This document shows, one piece after another, positions 54,264 to 62,871 of a stretch of 64,000 nucleotides of DNA (within the stretch, counting starts at the first letter, position 1; each line of letters starts with the position of its first letter). The notes under the pieces were generated by a model that saw nothing but the letters and a program-made list of their open reading frames with translations, ran no database searches and had not been told where the DNA came from. The stretch is from CAZGAQ01 sp964523405 (GTDB lineage Bacteria > Planctomycetota > Phycisphaerae > UBA1845 > Fen-1342). Made by a program: the position numbers and the translations under genes. The stretch spans positions 124,001 to 188,000 of the forward strand of contig CAZGAQ010000005.1 in NCBI GenBank assembly GCA_964523405.1, given 5' to 3'.

Positions 54264-55268
54264 TCAGGGGCGTAGCAGGACCTTAATATTCTCCGGCTCG
54301 GCGGCGGCCGCCAACGCCGCAACGCCGTCGCGCAGGGGATATTCCTGGCTGATGAGCGGAGCCACCTGCACTTGCCCGCGTTCGAGCAGATGCAGCGCGC
54401 GGTCGAAATCGCCGCAGCGGCTGCCGATGATCCGCACCTCGTTGACGACGGCCGGGGCAAGATCGACGGGCTGGGCGCCGGCGTAGGTGCTCTTGAGCAC
54501 GATGAGGCCGCATGGCCGGCAGAGCTTCAGTGCGAGCTGCAGGCCGTCAGGCGAGCCGCTGCACTCAACGACGGCATCGTAGGCGGCGACATGTTGCGGG
54601 TCATCCGCGATCTCGCGAAGCGCGGCCGTCGACAGCCCCCATTGCCGGCACAACGCGAGCGTGCGCGGATTGCGGCCGATGACATCGAGCCGGCAGGGCT
54701 CGGTGGCCAACACTTGAGCGGTCAGCAGTCCCAGTCGCCCCGTGCCGATCAGGGCGATGTGCGCATCCGGGCGGACCCGACCGTCGCCGTCCGTGAGCCC
54801 TGCCTCCTGCAGCGCGTCGAGCACGCGGGCCGCGGCGGCCAGCGGCTCGACGAAAACGGCGGCCTCGTCGGGGACCGCGTCGGGGACGACATGGCAGTTG
54901 GTGGCCGGCAGCGCCAGGAATTCGGCGAAGGCTCCGTCGCGTCCGGCAATGCCGAGCACCGTGCGGTTCGGGCAGTGCAGCGCGAGACCGCGCCGGCACA
55001 TGGCGCAGGTCCCGCAGGGGCAGTTGATATCGCCAACTACGCGGCGCCCGGCCAATTCCGGTGGACCGGCGGTGACGATGCCCACGAATTCGTGACCGAG
55101 CACGCCGGTGAAGGCCATGTACCCGCGTGTGAGTTCGAGGTCCGTCGCGCAAATGCCTGCCAGGTTGACGCGAATCAGAACTTCGCCCGGGGGCGGCGAC
55201 GGGATGGGGTAGTCCGTCGGCAAACGGACGCGCTGGGCGGAGTCGTTGGTGAGGACGAGTGCCAGCAC
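54264..55268 (-). CDS. Zinc-dependent medium-chain alcohol dehydrogenase
   Basis: A 334-residue oxidoreductase. The GroES-like N-terminal domain contains the catalytic zinc ligands Cys40 and His59-Glu60 (AGICATDLELTRG, GVLGHEFVG). It also holds a structural zinc site from CPCGTCAMCRRGLALHC (Cys85, 88, 91 and 99). The Rossmann domain starts near residue 165, with HIALIGTGRLGLLTAQVL as its nucleotide-binding glycine motif. It is similar to sorbitol/threonine-type dehydrogenases, but the substrate is not determined. It starts 51 bases after the HEAT-repeat lipoprotein gene ends, on the same strand. Confidence 0.85.
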   Translation of the reverse strand: MLALVLTNDSAQRVRLPTDYPIPSPPPGEVLIRVNLAGICATDLELTRGYMAFTGVLGHEFVGIVTAGPPELAGRRVVGDINCPCGTCAMCRRGLALHCPNRTVLGIAGRDGAFAEFLALPATNCHVVPDAVPDEAAVFVEPLAAAARVLDALQEAGLTDGDGRVRPDAHIALIGTGRLGLLTAQVLATEPCRLDVIGRNPRTLALCRQWGLSTAALREIADDPQHVAAYDAVVECSGSPDGLQLALKLCRPCGLIVLKSTYAGAQPVDLAPAVVNEVRIIGSRCGDFDRALHLLERGQVQVAPLISQEYPLRDGVAALAAAAEPENIKVLLRP

Positions 55269-55319
55269 GGAATCCGTTCCCTTGCCTGCACGAGGGTCAT
55301 CGGGCCGAGCGTGACGCGG

Positions 55320-56222
55320 TTACTGCTCTTTGGCCCCCGGCCACAGCCAGCGGACAAGTTGCTGCGTGTCGTACCAGTTCTTCTCGAAGGCGTTGTTGTA
55401 GGGTAGTCGGCGCGAGGGCGGGATCTCGCCGGCGTGCTCAAACGCGGCGCTCTCGTTGGCGTCCAGCCACTCCTCCCACTCGCCCGGATTGGCATTGTGG
55501 GTTACGCCGGTCAGCTTGACGAGCGCGCCCTCGCACTCGTGCGCGACGGCGTAGTCCTCGTCGCGGAGCCCCTCGATCAGAGCCTTGATCGTCTCGTGAT
55601 CCGGGTAATACGCCAAGCCGCGGGCGCCGGCGAGGCGGGCGTGGCGGAACGGGTCGAGGCGGAGGCGATCCAGGAGCGTGCGCCGCACGGCTTCCTTCTG
55701 CTCGTCAGGCACCTTGCCACCGGCAGACAGATCCGCCAGCGCGAGGGTCGCATCCCAGCGCACGAGCGGCGTGGGTGGCCAGACTTCCTGCGGCGGATAG
55801 GTCTGGTAGTTCAGAATCTTGAGGGCGGTTTCGGTGGCGCGGGGGTCGCCGGTGCGGGCGAGGGCGCGGATCGCGATGCACCGGGTTTGCGGTTCGCTTT
55901 CGAGGCAGGCGATCGCGACATAGCCCTTGATCGCCCACTCCTTGTCGTAGTCCTTGCTCTTGTTAATGCGGGCGACGGCGTCGCGGCGGATGTCCGAGTC
56001 CTCGGACGAGACGGCTAGCAACATGTACTGCTGCGGGGACTTGCGCTGCGAGAACAGGGCCTGCACGCCCTGATCGAGCTTGGTGTCGAAGTTGATGGAA
56101 TTCTGGCTACAGGCGGACAGCAGGCCCGTCAGCAGCAGCAGGGCACCTCCGCCCAGACGAGCACGGGGAGACGGCGGCTGACGGTCAGAGTGACTTGCTC
56201 GCCGCGCGTGTGAGGTTGACAT
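55320..56222 (-). CDS. HEAT-repeat lipoprotein
   Basis: A 300-residue predicted lipoprotein. A basic N-terminus is followed by a hydrophobic stretch (residues 25-37) and a lipobox Leu-Ser-Ala-Cys with Cys38. Residues 65-230 form four or five HEAT-like helix pairs (SEDSDIRRDAVARINKSK, EPQTRCIAIRALARTGDPRATETALKIL, VRWDATLALADL, HARLAGARGLAYYPDHETIKALIEGLRDEDYAVAHECEGALVKLTG). The C-terminal region is Trp/Tyr-rich (FEKNWYDTQQLVRWLWPG). HEAT scaffolds bind other proteins; the partner is unknown. Its start codon lies 38 bases inside the 3' end of murI, implying coupled translation. Confidence 0.75.
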   Translation of the reverse strand: MSTSHARRASHSDRQPPSPRARLGGGALLLLTGLLSACSQNSINFDTKLDQGVQALFSQRKSPQQYMLLAVSSEDSDIRRDAVARINKSKDYDKEWAIKGYVAIACLESEPQTRCIAIRALARTGDPRATETALKILNYQTYPPQEVWPPTPLVRWDATLALADLSAGGKVPDEQKEAVRRTLLDRLRLDPFRHARLAGARGLAYYPDHETIKALIEGLRDEDYAVAHECEGALVKLTGVTHNANPGEWEEWLDANESAAFEHAGEIPPSRRLPYNNAFEKNWYDTQQLVRWLWPGAKEQ

Positions 56223-57027
56223 AGCGTTCCGCCTCCACCAGCTCCACGTGATCCACCCGCTCCTTCAGGAAACGCGACCCCACCCGCTCAAAACGGGTCG
56301 GGTTATCGCTCACGTAGCAGCGCATGCTACCGGCCGCGGTGCCGACGGACAAGGCGTTGTGCTGGGCGAGATGGCGCTGGACAGCCAGGGAGGTTTCCCG
56401 GCCGCTGTCGACGATATGAACGTCGGGGCCCAGGCAGGCGGCGATGGCGTCCCGCAACAAGGGGTAGTGGGTGCAGCCGAGCACGACGGCGGCGATGCCC
56501 TGATCACGAAATGAGGCGAGGTAGGTCTCGACCACCATCTGGACAACGGGATCGTCGCACTCGCGGCCTTCTTCGACGAGCGGGACGAAAAGCGGGCAGG
56601 CCCTGCCGACGATGGGCTGATCCGGGGCGAGCGCGCGGATGGCACGGCAGTAGGCCTGGCTATTGATGGTGGCCTCGGTTCCGATAACGGCGATGCGCCG
56701 CCCGCTCGCGATGGTGACGGCAGCGCGCGCCCCGGGCTCCACCACGCCGATCACTGGGACGGGCAACTCCCGCCGCAAATCATCAAGCGCGAGGGCACTG
56801 GCGGTGTTGCAGGCGGCGACAATGAGCTTGGGGTCGAATTGCAGCAGGAAGCTGGCGATCTCCAGGGCGAACTGGGCGACGGTCGGCTGCGATTTGATGC
56901 CGTAGGGTACGCGCGCCGTGTCGCCGAAATACACGATGTCCTCCTGCGGGAGAATCTGCCGCAGGTGCCGCACGACCGAGAGCCCCCCTAAACCGGAGTC
57001 AAAAACCGCAATTGGGTTACTGCTCAT
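56185..57027 (-). CDS. murI: Glutamate racemase
   Basis: A 280-residue cofactor-independent racemase that makes D-glutamate for peptidoglycan. It starts NPIAVFDSGLGGLSVVRHL, with the Asp10-Ser11 substrate motif. It carries the two catalytic cysteines, Cys73 in AACNTAS and Cys185 in LGCTHYPLL. FGDTARVPYG and GTEATINSQAYCRAI are also characteristic. The gene implies that this planctomycete retains peptidoglycan synthesis at least in part. It lies between the prepilin peptidase (85 bases upstream) and the HEAT lipoprotein (38-base overlap). Confidence 0.93.
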   Translation of the reverse strand: MSSNPIAVFDSGLGGLSVVRHLRQILPQEDIVYFGDTARVPYGIKSQPTVAQFALEIASFLLQFDPKLIVAACNTASALALDDLRRELPVPVIGVVEPGARAAVTIASGRRIAVIGTEATINSQAYCRAIRALAPDQPIVGRACPLFVPLVEEGRECDDPVVQMVVETYLASFRDQGIAAVVLGCTHYPLLRDAIAACLGPDVHIVDSGRETSLAVQRHLAQHNALSVGTAAGSMRCYVSDNPTRFERVGSRFLKERVDHVELVEAERYVNLTRAASKSL

Positions 57028-57113
57028 CGCGTCCTCCTTGACTGCACATAAGGTAGCAGTTGGAGCACGCCGTGATAAGGGGGAATGTGAGGCGGCGCGG
57101 TGAAAAGATCGGA

Positions 57114-58646
57114 CTACGTCTGTTCAGCGGCGTCGGCGTCGTTGCCAGGGTCGTCGTCTTCCGGCTCGTCGGGCAGCACCCAGCGGCGAACCAGGCGCGA
57201 CAGGACGATAGCGGCGGCCGAGCCGACGAGCATTAAGCCGCCGGCCATGGCGAGCAGTTCCGGACGGTCGCTCCAGGCGGTCCGCAGGCCGGAGCCGTAC
57301 GCGTCGAGCAGACGCGTCGCCGGACGATCCCACCAGAGGGCGAGAAAGAAACCCAGCGCCAGCCACGGCCCGAACGGAATCATCACGGTGCTCTTAAGCA
57401 ACAGGCCGACCAGCCATCCGAGCAGAGCGATGCCCACCGAAAGCAGCAGGCCGACGAGCGCGACATCGCCGCCGGCCGTCGCACCGGCCGCGGCGAGGAT
57501 GTAAATGTCCCCGACGCCAAACGCCTCGCGCCCGTAGATCAGCGTGAAGACGATCCGCAGGAGCCACCCGGCGGCCGCAGCCAGCGCGACACCGCGGAGC
57601 GCATACACGGCGCCGGCGAGCGGGGCGAAGCGACCGCCCGGCGACCACCGGACGATGTTCTCCCACCCAAGCCCGAAAGCGGGTAGTTGCCAGACGACGA
57701 GGTAGGTCACGACCCCCAGCAGCAGAGCGGGAGCCAGCCAGATCAGTTCGCCGGCCGCGACGCGGCGCGCCCGCGGCTGTTCCTCTTCAATGACCGAGCG
57801 GATGGCGTCGTCTACCGGGCGCTGCTGTCCGCCGGCAACGGCGACGACGGCAAACATCCCCAATAGGGCGGCGGGGATGACGAAGTCGCCGGCCAGCGTT
57901 GTGACGCCGTGCGGGGAGCTGCTCAGACCGATCATCCAGAGTGCCAGCCCGACCATGGCGAGCGCGGCAACCGGGCCGCCGATGCGCGTGCCGGGGGTGC
58001 CGGGCGGATGGACCTCGTGGTGGTCCGGGGCCGACTCACCCTCGTCCGCGACTTCGGGATGCCGGCGCTCCCGCAGCCACATCGCGACGGCCCCCGCAAC
58101 AAAGGCGACGACGGCGGCGGCGGCGAGCGGCGAGCGGGCCTGTGGCACGAGGTACTCAGCCCGCGGCCAGGCAGCCGCCAGTGCGACACCCAGCGCCAGG
58201 ACGGCATTGGTGACGCGGATATCCACGGAGTACGAAACGATATCGAGCGCGCCGCAGGCAACCAGACCGGCGGCCAGCACGACCCAGGCGAGGATGAGCG
58301 GCAGGTCGCGCGGCAGCAGCGCGGGACCGAGTGCCGCGCGGGCGCCGTCGACGGCCAGCAAGTGGTAGACGAGGACGAAGGTCAAGCCCGTGAGGGCCTC
58401 GACCAGCGGGTACTGCACGGAGATGGGGGCCCGGCAATGCCGGCAGCGCCCGCGGAGGAGGAACCAACTGAGAACCGGCAGATTGTCGTACCAGGCGATG
58501 CCGGCGCGGCAGAGGGGGCAGAACGAGCGCGGGGGATCGGCGATCGACAGTCCAACGGAGAGCCGGTACACGACAACATTGAGAAAGCTGCCGATGCACA
58601 GGCCAAGCAGCCAGAGCAGAAGCTCGCAGAAAACAGGCACCATCAA
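57114..58646 (-). CDS. Prepilin peptidase (A24 family) with extended membrane region
   Basis: A 510-residue polytopic protein, about twice the usual 250-290 residues. The N-terminus (GSFLNVVVYRL, then CPLC and CRHC at Cys43/46/68/71) is the methyltransferase/zinc region of bifunctional PilD-type enzymes. The first catalytic Asp is in GALDIVSYSVDI, and the second is in FGVGDIYILAAAGA, matching the GxGD motif. Between them lies an extra region of about 180 residues with four hydrophobic segments and a soluble loop. The C-terminus adds one hydrophobic stretch and an acidic tail. It would process type IV pilin or type II secretion pseudopilin leaders. Its start overlaps the aroK stop by four bases. 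Confidence 0.82.
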   Translation of the reverse strand: MMVPVFCELLLWLLGLCIGSFLNVVVYRLSVGLSIADPPRSFCPLCRAGIAWYDNLPVLSWFLLRGRCRHCRAPISVQYPLVEALTGLTFVLVYHLLAVDGARAALGPALLPRDLPLILAWVVLAAGLVACGALDIVSYSVDIRVTNAVLALGVALAAAWPRAEYLVPQARSPLAAAAVVAFVAGAVAMWLRERRHPEVADEGESAPDHHEVHPPGTPGTRIGGPVAALAMVGLALWMIGLSSSPHGVTTLAGDFVIPAALLGMFAVVAVAGGQQRPVDDAIRSVIEEEQPRARRVAAGELIWLAPALLLGVVTYLVVWQLPAFGLGWENIVRWSPGGRFAPLAGAVYALRGVALAAAAGWLLRIVFTLIYGREAFGVGDIYILAAAGATAGGDVALVGLLLSVGIALLGWLVGLLLKSTVMIPFGPWLALGFFLALWWDRPATRLLDAYGSGLRTAWSDRPELLAMAGGLMLVGSAAAIVLSRLVRRWVLPDEPEDDDPGNDADAAEQT

Positions 58647-59233
58647 GCGCTTCCCGGTACCGCGCCCACACGCGCTAGCAGGGCCAGCAGATCCGCCGCG
58701 CTCTGGCCGACGGACCGTCCGGCGGTGTCGAGCACGTGATCTGCTACGGCAGCGTATAGCGGCGCGCGCTGTCCGAGCAAGTGGCGGACCTCAGCGAGGC
58801 CGGCGTGCGCGGTTAAGGCGGGGCGCGTCTGAGCCGAACGCGGGTCCGCCATGCTGCGCCGATACAGCTCGTCGGCCGGGGCCGTGAGCCAGATGCACAG
58901 GCCGGTGGCTTTGAGGATGGCACGGTTCTCCGGCGCGAGAACAGCCCCGCCCCCGACACTGATGATCTGGCGGGCACCGGCGCAGACCTGCGCCAGGACA
59001 CGGGATTCGAGGGCGCGGAAGGCTCCCTCCCCGTCCTGGGCAAAGATGTCGCGAATGGACTTGCCCGCGGCGGCCACGATGAGCTCGTCCGTGTCGACAA
59101 AGGGGCGCTGCAGTTGCCGGGCAACGAGTTGCCCGATGGACGTCTTGCCGCAGCCGCGGTAGCCAATCAAGATCAGGTTCGAGGCGCGGGTTGCAGGCGG
59201 TGGGGGGCCAGACGCGTCGGCCGGCGCACTCAT
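58643..59233 (-). CDS. aroK: Shikimate kinase
   Basis: A 196-residue enzyme that phosphorylates shikimate in aromatic amino acid biosynthesis. The first 18 residues are Pro/Ala-rich. Walker A GYRGCGKTS follows at about 26-34, then VDTDELI (shikimate-binding Asp), IRDIFAQDGEGAFRALES and SVGGGAVL (shikimate site). PRSAQTRPAL holds the lid region with an Arg. ATG 59233 overlaps the metallophosphoesterase stop by four bases, and the stop overlaps the prepilin peptidase start, so the three genes are translationally coupled. An extension to 59326 exists but reads as non-family sequence. Confidence 0.92.
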   Translation of the reverse strand: MSAPADASGPPPPATRASNLILIGYRGCGKTSIGQLVARQLQRPFVDTDELIVAAAGKSIRDIFAQDGEGAFRALESRVLAQVCAGARQIISVGGGAVLAPENRAILKATGLCIWLTAPADELYRRSMADPRSAQTRPALTAHAGLAEVRHLLGQRAPLYAAVADHVLDTAGRSVGQSAADLLALLARVGAVPGSA

Positions 59234-60069
59234 CCGAACACCGTGTGACGCACGGTCTGGGCCGGGTTCGCAAGATCGAACGTGACGGCATGGAGTCGCC
59301 CGATGCCCTGGCCAGGGCTGATGCACAGCGTGTTGCCGATCTGGTCGGTGAAGCTGCCGGTCAGCCCGGGCGATTCATGCACGTGCCCATGCAGCGCGAC
59401 GCGCGGCTGGTGTGCGGCGATGAAGGCCCGGACGGCGCGCGAGCCGATGGGGTAGGGCACGTGGGGCAGGCGGTCCAGCTTGGTGTCGTGGGGCGGGGCG
59501 TGGGCGACGAGCATCCAGGGTTCCGTGATGCGCGGCGCCGTGTCGAGTTCGAGGGCCATCGACGTGCGGGCGGTGAAGTGCTCGCGCAGGTCGGCCTCGA
59601 CCAGCCGCTCGGTGGCGGCATCCCAAACGACGCCTTCAAAGGCCGGGGGCGGGTCGCCGGGCAGGTCCAGACGCTCGTGATCCTTGGCCCAGTGCGGCGA
59701 CGGCGGGGCATTGCCGTAGCCCAGCCAGAGTTGGCCCCCGTGCCGCCATGCCTGTCGGTGGTCCAGGAGTACGAGCCGCCCGGCTTCGTGCTGGCGCTGC
59801 AGAGCCAGACGCATCGGGGTGATTTCGTGATTGCCGACGATGCAGGCGAGCTGCAGCGCAGGCAGTTCCGCCCGCCACGCATCGATCTGCTGCAGGAAGG
59901 ATCGCTCTTGTTCCGCAACCTGTGGTAACACCGGCTGCTGGAGCTCGACGTCCCGCCACAGGTCGCCGCCGAGCACGAGCAGGTCCGGGCGCGCGGCGCG
60001 CAGCAACTCCGCGAGCTGTGCATACAGCACGCGGTCGCCGTGCAAGTCACTGGTGAAGCAGACGCGCAT
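59230..60069 (-). CDS. Metallophosphoesterase
   Basis: A 279-residue calcineurin-like phosphoesterase. The metal motifs are complete: FTSDLHGD (D-x-H), LVLGGDLWRD (GD), VGNHEI (GNHE), LVAHAPPHD (H) and ALHGHVHESPG (GHxH). It binds two metal ions; the substrate (nucleotide, phosphodiester or protein phosphate) cannot be inferred. It is the second gene of the minus-strand cluster behind the small lipoprotein gene, 23 bases apart, and overlaps aroK by four bases. Confidence 0.88.
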   Translation of the reverse strand: MRVCFTSDLHGDRVLYAQLAELLRAARPDLLVLGGDLWRDVELQQPVLPQVAEQERSFLQQIDAWRAELPALQLACIVGNHEITPMRLALQRQHEAGRLVLLDHRQAWRHGGQLWLGYGNAPPSPHWAKDHERLDLPGDPPPAFEGVVWDAATERLVEADLREHFTARTSMALELDTAPRITEPWMLVAHAPPHDTKLDRLPHVPYPIGSRAVRAFIAAHQPRVALHGHVHESPGLTGSFTDQIGNTLCISPGQGIGRLHAVTFDLANPAQTVRHTVFG

Positions 60070-60092
60070 GAGAATCCACGAGTACGATAGCG

Positions 60093-60341
60093 CTAGTACG
60101 CCGCATTCTCGACGCGCTCGTCGAGATTGTCGAGGGCTTCTCCGAGCGCATCCGGGCCGCGCTCCACCTGACGCAGCAGCGTCGGCCGGCCCTCAGTCGG
60201 GGCCCAGCGATTGTAGTGGGGGTCCTGCGTCGTCGAGCAGCCGCTTGGACCGAGGGCGGCGACCAGCAGGCTGCTCGCCAGCGCCAGAGCCCGCGCCCAC
60301 CTCACCACGCTGGACGAACTCAGGAGTGAAACGGTTTTCAT
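60093..60341 (-). CDS. Small lipoprotein
   Basis: An 82-residue predicted lipoprotein with a hydrophobic signal (about residues 17-33) and lipobox-like Pro-Ser-Gly-Cys at residues 32-35. The short mature part (STTQDPHYNRWAPTEGRPTLLRQVERGPDALGEALDNLDERVENAAY) is charged and helical toward its C-terminus. I recognise no family. It may be the first gene of the aroK cluster, ending 23 bases before the metallophosphoesterase start. Confidence 0.65.
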   Translation of the reverse strand: MKTVSLLSSSSVVRWARALALASSLLVAALGPSGCSTTQDPHYNRWAPTEGRPTLLRQVERGPDALGEALDNLDERVENAAY

Positions 60342-60540
60342 TGCGACCTCGCACGTTGTTCGCGGGCCGGCCGCCGTGCGGCGGCGGGGCCGGGACGGAT
60401 TGCTGTCACTCTATCGGTGGGGAGCCCTGATCGGGCGCAATTCGCCGCGCGCGAGGGGCCGGGGTGGCTACAATCCCGCAGACTTTGCCGGGTCGTTGCC
60501 CCGGGGTGCATCGCAACCTTGGCCGCTTGCGGAGGCGGGC

Positions 60541-60906
60541 ATGTTCGAGCTGACGGTGGTTGGGACGTTTGCGGCCGAGCACCAGCTCCGGCTGTCGGAC
60601 GGAAGCTGGGAAACGCCGCACGGGCACGCCTGGCATGTGCGGGTGACGGTGGCCGGGGCGGAGTTGGATGAACACGGTCTGCTCGTGGACTTTCACGCGG
60701 TGGAACGCGCTCTGGAGGCCGTGCTGGCGCCGCTCGCTGGGCAGCGGCTGAACGGGGTGGAGGCCTTCGCGGGGCGTAATCCGACGGCCGAGATCGTGGC
60801 GCTGCACATCGCGGACGAACTGCAGCAGGTGCCGCTGGGGCCGGTGCGGCTCAAGGCGGTTGAGGTCGAAGAGGCGCCGGGGTGTTGGGCGCGGTACTTG
60901 CCTTAG
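60541..60906 (+). CDS. queD: 6-carboxytetrahydropterin synthase/6-pyruvoyl-tetrahydropterin synthase-like (QueD-like)
   Basis: A 121-residue protein with the three zinc-binding histidines of the PTPS/QueD fold: His14 (FAAEHQLRL) and His27/His29 (TPHGHAW). The catalytic Asp/His region and terminal Glu motif (LKAVEVEEAPGCW) are also visible. QueD makes 6-carboxytetrahydropterin for queuosine. The usual active-site Cys in the (K/R)C(G/x)xLHGH segment is missing here (SWETPHGH), so activity of the classical type is uncertain. The start at ATG 60541 directly precedes the conserved strand; a longer frame begins at 60376. It is followed 14 bases later by the TIM-barrel gene on the same strand. Confidence 0.75.
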   Translation: MFELTVVGTFAAEHQLRLSDGSWETPHGHAWHVRVTVAGAELDEHGLLVDFHAVERALEAVLAPLAGQRLNGVEAFAGRNPTAEIVALHIADELQQVPLGPVRLKAVEVEEAPGCWARYLP

Positions 60907-60920
60907 GCCTGGGAGGAACG

Positions 60921-61709
60921 ATGCGCTTGCAGGTGATCAAGGGGCTGTGGGGCGATGCGGAAGGGGCCGCGACGCGCGCGGACCTGGCGCGGATCAAGGC
61001 GGCCGGGTACGACGGGATTGAGTGGTCCGCGCCGCAGGCCGAGCCCGAGGCCTGGCGCGCCTGGTGCGGGGAGCTGGGGCTGGACTACATCGGAATGGTG
61101 TTTCCCGCGGAGAGCGCGGCCATCGCGCCGGAATTGCGGAAGATCGCCGCGTACGGGCCCGTGAAGATCACGATGCACAGCGGGCGCGACAAGATGAGCT
61201 TTACGGAGGGGTGCGCGTTCCTGCGTACGGCGCTGGCGGTCGAGGCGGACTTGGGCATTCCCGTCGCGCACGAGACGCATCGGCATCGGCTCTTTTACGC
61301 GCCATGGGCGACGGCGCAATACCTGGCGGAGTTCCCGCGTCTGCGGCTGTGCGTGGACTTCAGCCACTGGTGCTGCGTGTGCGAGTCGCTCCTGCAGGAC
61401 CTGGGGGAGTGCGTCGAACTGGCGTGCCAGCGCGCGATTCACATTCACGGGCGTGTGGGTTGGGAGGAGGGGCCCCAGGTCGCCGATCCGCGCGCGCCGG
61501 AGGTGGCGCACTACGTGACGCGGCATGAGGAGTGGTGGGACCGCGTGCGCGCCCTGCAGATGGCCGCGGGGCTGGAAACCCTGACGTTTACGCCCGAATA
61601 CGGACCGCCTGGATACATGCCGGCCTTGCCGTACACGCGCCAGCCGATCGCCAATCTGTGGGACGTGTGCCTGTGGGCGGCGCAGCGGTTGCGGGCGCGG
61701 TGGGTGTGA
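60921..61709 (+). CDS. Sugar phosphate isomerase/epimerase-like TIM-barrel protein
   Basis: A 262-residue protein of the AP2Ec/xylose isomerase-like TIM-barrel family. GGGAGG lies just before the ATG at 60921. It begins LQVIKGLWGDAEGAATRADLARIKAAGYDGIEWSAP, the strand-1/helix-1 region. Metal-ligand candidates sit in PVAHETHRHRLFYAP (Glu/His), LCVDFSHWCCV (Asp/His), HIHGRVGWEEGP (His) and FTPEYGPPGY (Glu). It is probably a metal-dependent isomerase or epimerase of a sugar or related polyol. It is co-directional with the QueD-like gene. No substrate is indicated. Confidence 0.8.
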   Translation: MRLQVIKGLWGDAEGAATRADLARIKAAGYDGIEWSAPQAEPEAWRAWCGELGLDYIGMVFPAESAAIAPELRKIAAYGPVKITMHSGRDKMSFTEGCAFLRTALAVEADLGIPVAHETHRHRLFYAPWATAQYLAEFPRLRLCVDFSHWCCVCESLLQDLGECVELACQRAIHIHGRVGWEEGPQVADPRAPEVAHYVTRHEEWWDRVRALQMAAGLETLTFTPEYGPPGYMPALPYTRQPIANLWDVCLWAAQRLRARWV

Positions 61710-61762
61710 TGCCGATCCGCCCGGGTCCGACAGATCGGCGAGCCCCTTGGCCCGGGGCGGAC

Positions 61763-61797
61763 AAAAAAACCGGGCCCGTCGTTGGACGAGCCCGGTC
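61763..61797 (-). terminator. Strong intrinsic terminator of the PEP-CTERM gene
   Basis: On the minus strand a 12-bp stem with one mismatch (positions 61796-61785 with 61780-61769) around a 4-base loop is followed by seven T residues (61769-61763). It is 32 bases after the stop of the PEP-CTERM gene and is the clearest intrinsic terminator in the window. Confidence 0.9.
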
Positions 61798-61828
61798 TCC
61801 CCAAGTCACACGGGAGATGATTCGTGGT

Positions 61829-62470
61829 CTAGCGCCCGCGCTTCCGCAGGGACACGAGCAGGCCGCCGAGGACCATCGCCAGGCTCGCCGGCTCCGGAAT
61901 CATGCTGACGTGCACGTCGTCCAGGAACGTACCGAGCGAGTCCGACGCGCTGCGGTCGCCAAACTGCAGGCGGGTTACCTTGCCGGTCGCCCGCACGGTG
62001 TACGTGCTGGTCTGCCAATTCGTCGTGCTGCGGCCGGCGCCGCTCGCGGACAGCGTGTCGAGAATCGTGCCATTCCACTTCACCTCGAGGCGATTGTCCT
62101 TCACACCAGGACGCGGTGAGAAGGCAAACTGCAGGACATATTGCCCGCCGGCGGTGGTGGGCAGATCCTGATAGATGGCGCTGGAGGCGGGCTCGCCGGA
62201 CCGCGCGCCCTTCGGACCGTCGATATCCGCATCGAGCTCGACGTACTGGCTGCCCGCAGCGCTCTTCCAGTTGCTCACGTTGCGCTGTATCTCGATGCTC
62301 GGACCGCGGGCCAATTGCCAGCCGGTGATGGCCGGGAAGATTTCCCAAGTGCTGGTGATGGCTGGGGCTTCGAAGCTGCCATTGATGACGATATTGTCGG
62401 CGGTGGCGGTGGCGACCAGGGCGAACGTGGCGACAAAAAGGCACGCGACGGTGCGGGGAGTGCGAGTCAT
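61829..62470 (-). CDS. PEP-CTERM protein with DUF642-like domain
   Basis: A 213-residue secreted protein. AGGAGGA precedes the ATG at 62470, and the signal peptide ends near ATATA. The mature domain NIVINGSFEAPAITSTWEIF, ITGWQLARGPSIEIQ, GSQYVELDAD, YVLQFAFSPRPG, and FLDDVHVSMI follows the DUF642/galactose-binding-like beta-sandwich pattern. The C-terminus carries PEP (IPEPASLAMVLGG) followed by a hydrophobic helix and an Arg-rich tail, the PEP-CTERM sorting signal recognised by exosortase. An upstream in-frame extension is rejected. The gene stands alone with a strong terminator. Confidence 0.88.
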   Translation of the reverse strand: MTRTPRTVACLFVATFALVATATADNIVINGSFEAPAITSTWEIFPAITGWQLARGPSIEIQRNVSNWKSAAGSQYVELDADIDGPKGARSGEPASSAIYQDLPTTAGGQYVLQFAFSPRPGVKDNRLEVKWNGTILDTLSASGAGRSTTNWQTSTYTVRATGKVTRLQFGDRSASDSLGTFLDDVHVSMIPEPASLAMVLGGLLVSLRKRGR

Positions 62471-62871
62471 TTGTCCTCCTGGGATCTCTCGGCGAAACCA
62501 CCAGAGCTTAGGCCGGGCGGGCGACGACGTTCGCGGCCGAAGTTCCTTGCGCGCGGCGGTCCCAGAATCGCTGCGCCGCGGCAAGCAGGTGCGCGGGCTT
62601 ATCCGAACCGGTCGGCGCGGGCCGTGTGTGTGGCGGGTGATTGCCATCTGGGGCTGATAGGAAGTGGTCCGGCGCACGGTGGGGGAGCGCGCTGCCCGCG
62701 GGCGGGAGACCCTCTTACCGGGCGTCTGGGCCCCGGCCCGACGGGTGCGGGCTTCAGTGCGGTGCGCCGCCGTCACTCGCTCCGCAGCTTCTGCAGGTCC
62801 TGGTGAACGTGCGCCGGAGCCCGCACAACGAGCGCCGTGCGCCCAGGTTGGACAGCGGTGTATCGCCCGTC
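62471..62871. other. Intergenic region between PEP-CTERM gene and GT-C gene
   Basis: About 400 bases. It should contain the promoter of the PEP-CTERM gene. On the minus strand the frame of the GT-C gene continues past its TAG (62874-62872) for 32 further sense codons to a TGA. That continuation has protein-like composition and is discussed as a finding. No hairpin with T-run is visible. Confidence 0.4.
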
